Assembly (NCBI RefSeq): GCF_000143415.4
Contig: NW_003314291.1
Coordinates: forward strand, 835,650 to 899,649
DNA length: 64,000 bases
Source: Selaginella moellendorffii
Lineage: Eukaryota; Streptophyta; Lycopodiopsida; Selaginellales; Selaginellaceae
Direction of reading: 5' to 3'
Shown here: positions 57,221 to 64,000 of the stretch, piece by piece
How the letters are laid out: each line of letters begins with the position of its first letter
Numbering within the stretch: position 1 is the stretch's first letter
Made by a program: the position numbers and the translations under genes
Notes under the pieces: generated by a model
What the model was told of the DNA's origin: nothing
Database searches by the model: none
Seen by the model: the letters and a program-made list of their open reading frames with translations, nothing else

Positions 57221-59587
57221 TCATACCGCAGCTGGTGTTTGGCTGCTCGCTTGCGAGTAGACAAGCAAAGATTTGATGAAGTTCTCGTACCTCCGGCGGA
57301 AAGTTGGGAATCTGGATACGCTGGTGGAAATTCCTTGAATCCTGGGAAACAAAACACGTAAAAGCGTGTGAGTCCCAAGTACAAAAAGAGATTTTGGAAG
57401 AGATATCTTGAGAACTCTGCGAGCTAGAGTTACCTTCTGCTGAGAGCTTCTAGCTCTCCTTTGCGAACGTTGTCTTGCGGTGCAATGGCTCCATTGTCCC
57501 ACTCGGCGTCGCTGCTCAGGAGCGTCAGCTTTTCCAAGTATCGCTCCTCGCTGGGATGGAGCTTGGCCGCTCGGATTTGCTCTTTGAGTACCAGGAGCGG
57601 CTCGAAGAACCAATCCAGCAGTCGGTCCTCGGGACGATTGAAGACTGTCAGCTCCAAGCCACTATCTGCGGCAAGTTTTCATTAGTTCTAACCGAAGAAA
57701 GAGATCTCCCTCCCAAACTTACACAAAACTAAGCCTGTGGAGCTCGACTTGGCTGAGAAGATGAGGTTCATGAGCAAAGAATACGCCGGCAACTTCACGG
57801 CTATGAGCTTGTTCTTGGACTTGTCACTCAGGTACTCTTCCAGGTCCGAGGTCTTGAGGACTCCCTTGTGAATCAAATCTTTGCTGTGCTCGCAGCACGA
57901 CTTAAACATATGTTCCCAGACCTGTCAAACTAGTGTCAAAAGCTGGAAAAGAAAAATGAGTATGGAGTTTCTACCTGGACCATCTTCACATCTTGTATAC
58001 TTCGCTTGAGAGATTTCGACGCGGAGAGCTGGGGGATGATCATCCCAGCTTCGGAAGGCTTTTGTTCCGGAGCTGGCTGCTTGGCCACTGCCTTCTGGGA
58101 GTGGCCCTTCTCTGGATCTGGAAGTACATCTTCAGCTTTGGAGACCCGTGAGCTATAGCTCGGCCTGACATAACATCGATCGTTTGGCAAGAATGGTTAA
58201 TAGAAACAATAACTACCTGGGAAGACACGATCCTTCTCTAAGATAAAGCACGTCATTTGTTTGCTCGTCAAACTCCGCACCCATAGCCACTATATAAGCC
58301 AAGCCAGACTTGAATGAATTCTCCTGGAAAACAAAGAAATGTATAACTCCACTCGACAAGCTTGGAAGAAAACAAAAGAATAGCAAACCTTGTGAACGAT
58401 CACAGCAGCGTAGAGTCCCACAAAGATGCTGGTAAAAACCCCGGATACCACCGCGGCCACCACAACCAGAGGCCACAGGAGAATCGCGAGGCCAGCGAAT
58501 GGAACACACACAACTTTGACGCAAGTTCCCTCCTGCGAGACGATAAGATCGTCCAGCAAACGCTCCCAGCCTTTTACAAGCATGAACGGGCTTTTGATGA
58601 GCGAGATGATCGCAAAGAGAGGGACGTCCACCATAACTCCAAGAACAGCAGCGACAAAACACGTTGGGATCTCGAGCAGCCTGCTAGAAATTTGTAAGTT
58701 TGATACTAAAAACAAACCTCGAGAGTGGGACCAACCTGATGTTATATGGGCCATCGATCGCCTCTCCATCGCGAAAGTCTGCAATATAAGCAGGACACGA
58801 GTGATAACACCAGTCCGTAAAATCGCGTACTACTGTGCAGCTTCCTTTGACAGTGCTAAAGCTTCCATCCTGGAAAAGCAGCAAAGTCAAGATAAACAGG
58901 GAAAAAAAATGGATAGAAAACGAAAACAAAGTCAGAAGAGGTGGGAGTTTTGTGGATATGAAACTGACACTCTACCTTACCAGGATGCAGGAGCGAGCTT
59001 TGTTCGTTCTTCCCTGGCTGACGGCCTCGAAAGTTGCCACCAGCGGCGTGAAGAAACCATATCCCAATCCAGTGAGAACGCTGCCGCAAATCACAGCTGC
59101 TGGCCACAGCACGAGAGGTAATGGAGCACACAAAGCTGCTACGAGTTTCAATAACAATCCCAGCTTTCTGGTCCTGGAAAAAACAATGAAGCAGAAAAAC
59201 AAACAAAGAAAGTTCTTTCAATGAATGATCTTAAGCTACAAACTTGAGCTCGACTTACTTGATGATGCTTTCATAAATCCAGTAAACAAATGCTGGCCAG
59301 AGAGCGAGAGCAACTGTCACATTGCCCACGAAAATGATAGCCAGTGCCAAAGGAGCGATTAGAATTCCTGCGAAAAACAGGTTGGTTCCACTTTCTCTTG
59401 CTCTTTTCTTGCCAAGAAAGCTAAACTAGCTCGAGAGTTTCTCAGATCCACCAAGAAAACGAAAGACCCAAAGCAACGAATTCCACTCACCTTTGCCAAT
59501 CCCCACAAAGAAAAGGAGGAGAAAAAGCGGTACGAAGAGAACAAAGCTCCAAACAGCAGCGCCCACGTCCACCCAAGACTGTGCCAT
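57221..59587 (-). CDS. At3g27390-like multi-pass membrane protein
   Basis: About ten exons encode roughly 570 residues. The N-terminal half has repeated hydrophobic helices: AAVWSFVLFVPLFLLLFFVG, PLALAIIFVGNVTVALALWP, LCAPLPLVLWPAAVICGSVL, FVAAVLGVMVDVPLFAIISL and LAILLWPLVVVAAVVSGVFT. Between them lie soluble loops with conserved DFTDWCYHSCPAYI and DGPYNIRL. The C-terminal half is soluble: PSYSSRVSKAEDVLPDPEKG, IQDVKMVQVWEHMFKSCCEH, ELTVFNRPEDRLLDWFFEPL, and a tail RFPTFRRRYENFIKSLLVYS. The order matches the plant uncharacterised membrane protein At3g27390 family. No enzymatic motif is visible. Start is MAQSWVDVG at 59587. Confidence 0.88.
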
Positions 59588-59916
59588 GGCGCCCGCCTCG
59601 CTCGCTCGCTCGCTCGCTTCCCCCTAAATTTTTTCTATCTCTCACAATCAATCAATTATCCTACCTAAGGCCAAAACCAGACAAGGAATTCTTTCTTCCA
59701 TGTGTGTGTACAGCTTTCATGGACAAAGTCCCGTGTTCGTGGATACAAGACCTTCTCTTTAAAGAAAAGAAGAAATGCTTCACTCGACACTCAACACTTC
59801 CACTGATATAAGTACGAAACTTCGTTTTTGAGAAGCTCAAAGACACCATCTCAAGTCAACTTGATTCACAGCCAAAAAGCCCTCTTTTTTTCTTTTTTTT
59901 TTTCTTTTTTCGCTCG

Positions 59917-60674
59917 TCAGGGAGTCTTGAGCAGTGATCTGAGCTTGTTTAGCGCATCGCCCGCCACGACTCGAGCTTCACTGCTTGTGTCCACCGTGAC
60001 AACGTCGTGTTCTTGCTGGTCTCCCACTTCCAAAAGAGCTAGCTGCGACTTTAGCAGCGAGGGTGGCATGTAGTGACCACCGGCTTTGAATCGAGACTCC
60101 ACTCTCGCGGTGATCAAGTCCGACACTCTGAGATAGACGAACACCACCCGGCTTTTCTCCCTCGTCTTCCTCTCTCTTTCGTCACTGGCTCCGCGGAGGA
60201 TGTCACGGTATGAACTTTTCAACGCCGAGCACGCCAAAACCACTGGTTTTTCCTCCACCAAGTAGGCTGCGAGGAGATCCCTGAGCTTCTCCAGCCACGG
60301 AAGACGATCGGAGTCGGATAGAGGGATCCCGCTTCTCATCTTTTCTGGAACACAGAAGATCAGTGAGAGGAAATGAATTGATTTGCGGGAAGTCAGCCAC
60401 CACCTATACTGTTTCCAGAGTGATAGTCGTCCGCATCGAGGAACTCACACCCAAGTTTCTCGGCAATCAGCCTTCCAATCGTCCTGCGACGCACAGAAAA
60501 TTTTGGAAAAAATTTCAAGTCGAAGATCCAATCCTCTTACGTTTTGCCTGATCCAGAGACGCCAAAAACCACGATTCCGAGGCCTAGAGAAAAGTTTTAG
60601 GAGCTATGTGAAAGCTTAAGTTTCTGCTGCTTACCTGGAGATGAATCGAAAGCGCACTTGCTCGTAGCCGCCAT
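59917..60674 (-). CDS. Gluconokinase (GntK family)
   Basis: About four exons encode roughly 190 residues. Gluconokinase phosphorylates gluconate to 6-phosphogluconate, feeding the pentose phosphate pathway. The P-loop is VVFGVSGSGKTTIGRLIAEK, followed by FLDADDYHSGNSIEKMRSGI with the substrate-binding DaDD.H motif, PLSDSDRLPWLEKLRDLLAA, VLACSALKSSYRDILRGAS, VYLRVSDLITARVESR, and the lid HYMPPSLLKSQLALLE. All are typical of the thermoresistant-type gluconokinase rather than shikimate kinase. The start MAATSKCAFDSS shows no strong transit peptide. The residue after HSGNSI is usually DKM in this family; here it is EKM. Confidence 0.94.
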
Positions 60675-60796
60675 AGCTTGTGGAGCTATACGACACGAAA
60701 CCTATGGAATGTTCCATGAACCAACGATCGAAACGAAAAGAGAAAACAAAAAGAAAGCGTAGCTTCCGTAATCTGGGGTTATTTTAGTCAATCGCT

Positions 60797-62943
60797 TCAA
60801 AGAATGATCTCTTCATGAACACTTCGGTTGAGTGTCTTGTGAGAGAGAACTATGCAGTTGATCACCACGACCTCATCCTCTACAGAAACACCCTCGCCTG
60901 GAATAATCAAACGTTAGACTTGTCCACCAGAAGAAATTCTCATGTTCTCACCCAAAATTGTAATGCCCAACTTTGTAGTGTAGTCTCCGCCACCCTGTTA
61001 TCTCCCGGTAGGCTCTACACAAGAATAATTAAAAAGGTCTTTTACCTGTACACGAGCCCATCTTCCAAGCGAGGACTTCCATCCAATAATCGCATTCATG
61101 ACCACCGCATTTTCCTACAACCAGAAGATAAGAGAATGTTTCTTTAACGGTAGAAATCATAAAGGTTTTACCTCTATCTCGACATCGTCAAGGATTATGC
61201 AGCCGATAAGCCTCACACCTGGTCCGATGCGAGCATTCGCAGAAATGGAAACGTTTGGACCAATCTACAAACACGGAAAAACAAAAAAAAAACAAGCCAA
61301 AGTTCCTCAAGTTTTCTCTAGAAAAGACTCGTGTTACCTTCGCAGAGGGATGAGTTTTCGCGGAGGGATGGATGTAAACATCGCCGGAAACAATAGCACC
61401 TTTGCTGTCGCTCTTCGCAAGCAAGTGTGGAGAAGTAGTTCGATACTGTCCAAGGTACAGAGCCGAGCATCTTAGCGAAATCCTGGAGTTAGAAAAGTTT
61501 GACAACGAAAAGCAAGTTGAGAAAGCGAATAACAAAAACAAAAAACGATCCACTCACCCTGGAACTTTGATCTGTTCCCAGAAATCTTGAGTTTCATAAG
61601 CGTACAGCTTCTTCTTTCCAGCTAGCGGTGTCAGAATGTCTTGGTCCAAGCGAATGAAGTCTGCCGACAATGTCCTGCATCACACAGAAATCTTTTTTAA
61701 TAGAGTGTTTCTCGATCCGTTAACGTACTTGGTAGCGGACTGAAGGGCTTCAAAGCTTGTAAGTCGACGAAGAACAGCTGCACAAAGACCAAGCATTCAG
61801 TGTGGGAAAAATAGTCTCCAGGCAAACCTCTATCATGGCGTGCCGATTTAACGTCTTGAATCGCGATGAAAATCTCGGGGCTAAAGATGTAAACGCCGCA
61901 GTTGATGAGGTCGCTTACCTGCAAGGACGAGAAGCTGAGGCTTTTGTTTCAAGAATAAGTAAGACATGGAGGCTTACGAAGGTTTCGGGCTTCTCAGCGT
62001 AGTGTAGCAATTCGCCACTGTCTGAGTCTGCTACAAGCTCGCCAAACTCGCTAGCCACTTCCGGTGACACCTGAAAACAAAGTCTCCAAGATTGTAAGGA
62101 AGCTTTTCCTCCGAAGTGGAAGCATCACGCACCTTTTTCACTAAGATAGTTCCCATGCCTCCACATTTGCGATGGAAAGCTGGCAGAACGAAAAAAACTT
62201 AGACAGCGAAAAGCTCCAGACTCTTTACTCTTACCCAGCATGTCCGTGAGAGGGAAGCTACAACATACATCGCAATTCAGTACTATAATGTCTGTCTGCA
62301 AGAAAGAAAACGAAAAACAAGAAGAAGAAAAAACAGTCATCCAGTTAACGAGACATGTAAACTCTTACAGGGTCTTCTTCCAAAATTAAGTCCCGGAACT
62401 GATACAAGCCACCGGCAGAGCCGTGGGGCTTATCTTCCTTGAGATATCTACAAGAACACAAAAAGTTGTCAAGAAGAAAACAAACTTGACGAAGAAGAGT
62501 GGAGTTTTACAATTCACCTTACAGGAACCTTTAGTTCGTTCGAGAGCGCGGACGTATACAAGGCAAATTCCCTGTCCTCGTAGAATCCTATCAAGTAAAT
62601 GTGTGCCAAATTCTCAATCTGAAAAGCGGAAGAACAAAGAAAACAAAGAAGAGAAAAGTTTTAGCTGCACCAATATCACGAAGAACAAGTCTTAAGTTCA
62701 AAGGAAAAAAACCTTTTTGCAAGCGAGAATCGGGTGCTGGACCATGGGCTGTCCAGCCAGCGGGAAGAGCGGTTTAGCGACATTGAGAGACAATGGCCGG
62801 AATCGAGTTCCTGGAGATAGAACCACACCAATTCACCGGAAAAATCCACTTGGAAACTCCACCAAACCAAAAATAAATTTCATACCTTTAGTTGGCCCTC
62901 CCACGAGTATCACTGCCACAACCTTCTGTGATTCCTCGCTCAT
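60797..62943 (-). CDS. GMPPA-type GDP-mannose pyrophosphorylase-like protein
   Basis: About twelve exons encode roughly 410 residues. The N-terminal nucleotidyltransferase domain begins [20 protein letters not shown] with [17 protein letters not shown], then [55 protein letters not shown], and [20 protein letters not shown]. The C-terminal left-handed beta-helix has hexapeptide turns: [60 protein letters not shown]. It ends [20 protein letters not shown]. The layout, and the long insert before the beta-helix, fit the GMPPA branch (plant KJC1-like), which activates or regulates the catalytic GMPPB/VTC1 enzyme in GDP-mannose and ascorbate synthesis. Regulatory role is known from the family, not seen here. 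It lies 122 bp upstream of the gluconokinase gene on the same strand. Confidence 0.92.
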
Positions 62944-64000
62944 TTCGATGATTCGAAAGCAAAAGAAAAAACACTCGAGGAGAAATTCGTGCCGCTCACA
63001 CGCAACCCACAAGCAAAGCGAGCCTCAAATCACGGGAGCTGGGCAGATCCAGATCCAGCAATTATCCACCCGGGAGAGATCTCGCACCAATTTACCTCCA
63101 CGAGATCTGTGTATGGCCACCACGCCAAAATCTCCATGTCCTTGACAACGCTCACACAGTAAAATGAGAAAAAAAAACCCCTAGGCCTAGCAGCTTGGAG
63201 TTTTAAGGTGTCCTTTAGATTTTTTATTGGCCTCCTTTAGTTGTTCCAGACATATTCGTTGGTCCTGGGTGATCTCTCTTTAATGTTGGGTGCTGGTGTG
63301 GCTTTCCTTTCAACATCTGGTAGGAGATTTGGAAGGAGAAACTGTTCCAACGACCTCATTCATGCAAGATCATCGCATGCTCGTTTGGTGTGTTGACCAA
63401 TAATTTGGTGGGAGTCATCACAAACTCTTGGCATCGTAAGGTAAAAGACTGACGAGTTTAGCGAGCTTGATTTGCATAGTTTAGTTCGCACCGTGTGTCT
63501 GTTACATCCACCTCTCAATTCCATTATTACTAGTTTAATTGTCATGTTGTTCTGAATGCCAAATGGACACCCCAAAAAAGTGTTCATGGTAGTCTAACAA
63601 TTTTTCCTTCTTAATTTCAATGGATAACAGCCTAAGTTTCATTGAAAGGGAAAGATAGTTCTTAAATTAAATAATTAAAAAGTATGTTAAGGTTGATTGT
63701 AAAGTTAAGTTAAAACCAAAGTTATCAACTAATTATAAATATATTTTAAGTTTATAAATTTAAAATTTAAAATTTGAATATTTTTTAATAAAATATAACT
63801 TAAAGTTTCCCATATATCTTTTATAACTATTTCAATTTAATAAAATATTAAATTATATTTTAAACACTTAATAAATATAAAAGTAATTCATCTAGTGCTA
63901 GTTAAAATAAAAGTAGTTATCCTTCTTAATATTTTAAAATATTATTTCAATGCTAAATAAAAACTGCTTATTAGCTCTAAATAATGGTATAAGTTTTTTA
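62944..64000. other. Promoter side of the GMPPA-like gene and AT-rich tail
   Basis: No gene is seen. From about 63600 the sequence becomes very AT-rich (attaaaatattt...), as at 2540-3400 and 38340-39480. No terminal repeats were found before the window ends. Confidence 0.5.

Noticed and set aside
56050-62943. Operon-like cluster of four minus-strand genes
   Set aside because: The functions are unrelated and this is a plant nuclear genome; same-strand order is probably chance.

Overview
This is nuclear DNA from a land plant with very compact genes. Most introns are 45-75 bp with clean GT-AG borders. Pentatricopeptide repeat (PPR) genes and their broken relatives are abundant, and the other proteins are plant-type. 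Short introns plus PPR proliferation suggest a lycophyte such as Selaginella. That species call is inference; the eukaryotic, plant, nuclear origin is clear.

Layout. 1-2.5 kb: an intact PPR gene followed by scrambled PPR debris. 2.5-3.4 kb: AT-rich, empty. 3.5-5.6 kb: a multi-exon membrane protein of the THH1/TOM1/TOM3 family. 6.0-6.8 kb: a PPR pseudogene. 7.0-8.8 kb: a minisatellite reading in frame into exons of a very divergent proteasome-beta/HslV-like hydrolase that carries one in-frame stop; this is the least ordinary locus. 9.3-11.2 kb: divergent DENR and phytocystatin genes. 13.5-20.0 kb: two related AP2/ERF (DREB-type) genes in opposite orientation, with RNA polymerase II subunit RPB9 and a noncoding direct repeat between them. 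20.7-22.1 kb: enoyl-CoA hydratase. 22.9-25.7 kb: a large PPR gene. 26-30 kb: sparse, with a ribosomal protein eL18 relic. 30.6-36.6 kb: a NAC factor, eIF3m, and DCP1, the last two divergent. 37.6-38.1 kb: a small probable GPI-anchored protein. 39.5-42.5 kb: an expansin relic, two opposed PPR pseudogenes and a third intact PPR gene. 42.8-53.7 kb: IAA-amino-acid-type amidohydrolase, HUB/BRE1 E3 ligase, chloroplast TatA/Tha4, tRNA-Leu(UAA), and bifunctional PFK2/FBPase2. 53.7-62.9 kb: intron-containing tRNA-Tyr, a RAB6-interacting-golgin-like protein, then four genes in a row on the minus strand (RPB8, an At3g27390-like membrane protein, gluconokinase, GMPPA-type nucleotidyltransferase). 63.1-64.0 kb: AT-rich, empty.

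The genes do not form one pathway. Most are housekeeping functions: transcription (RPB8, RPB9), chromatin (HUB), translation (DENR, eIF3m), mRNA decay (DCP1), sugar metabolism (F2KP, gluconokinase, GMPPA) and thylakoid protein import (TatA). Lineage-specific turnover is concentrated in the PPR genes, the minisatellites and the proteasome-like locus. Exon borders were placed by eye from splice consensus plus reading-frame continuity; those with exact coordinates were checked base by base, the others are approximate.
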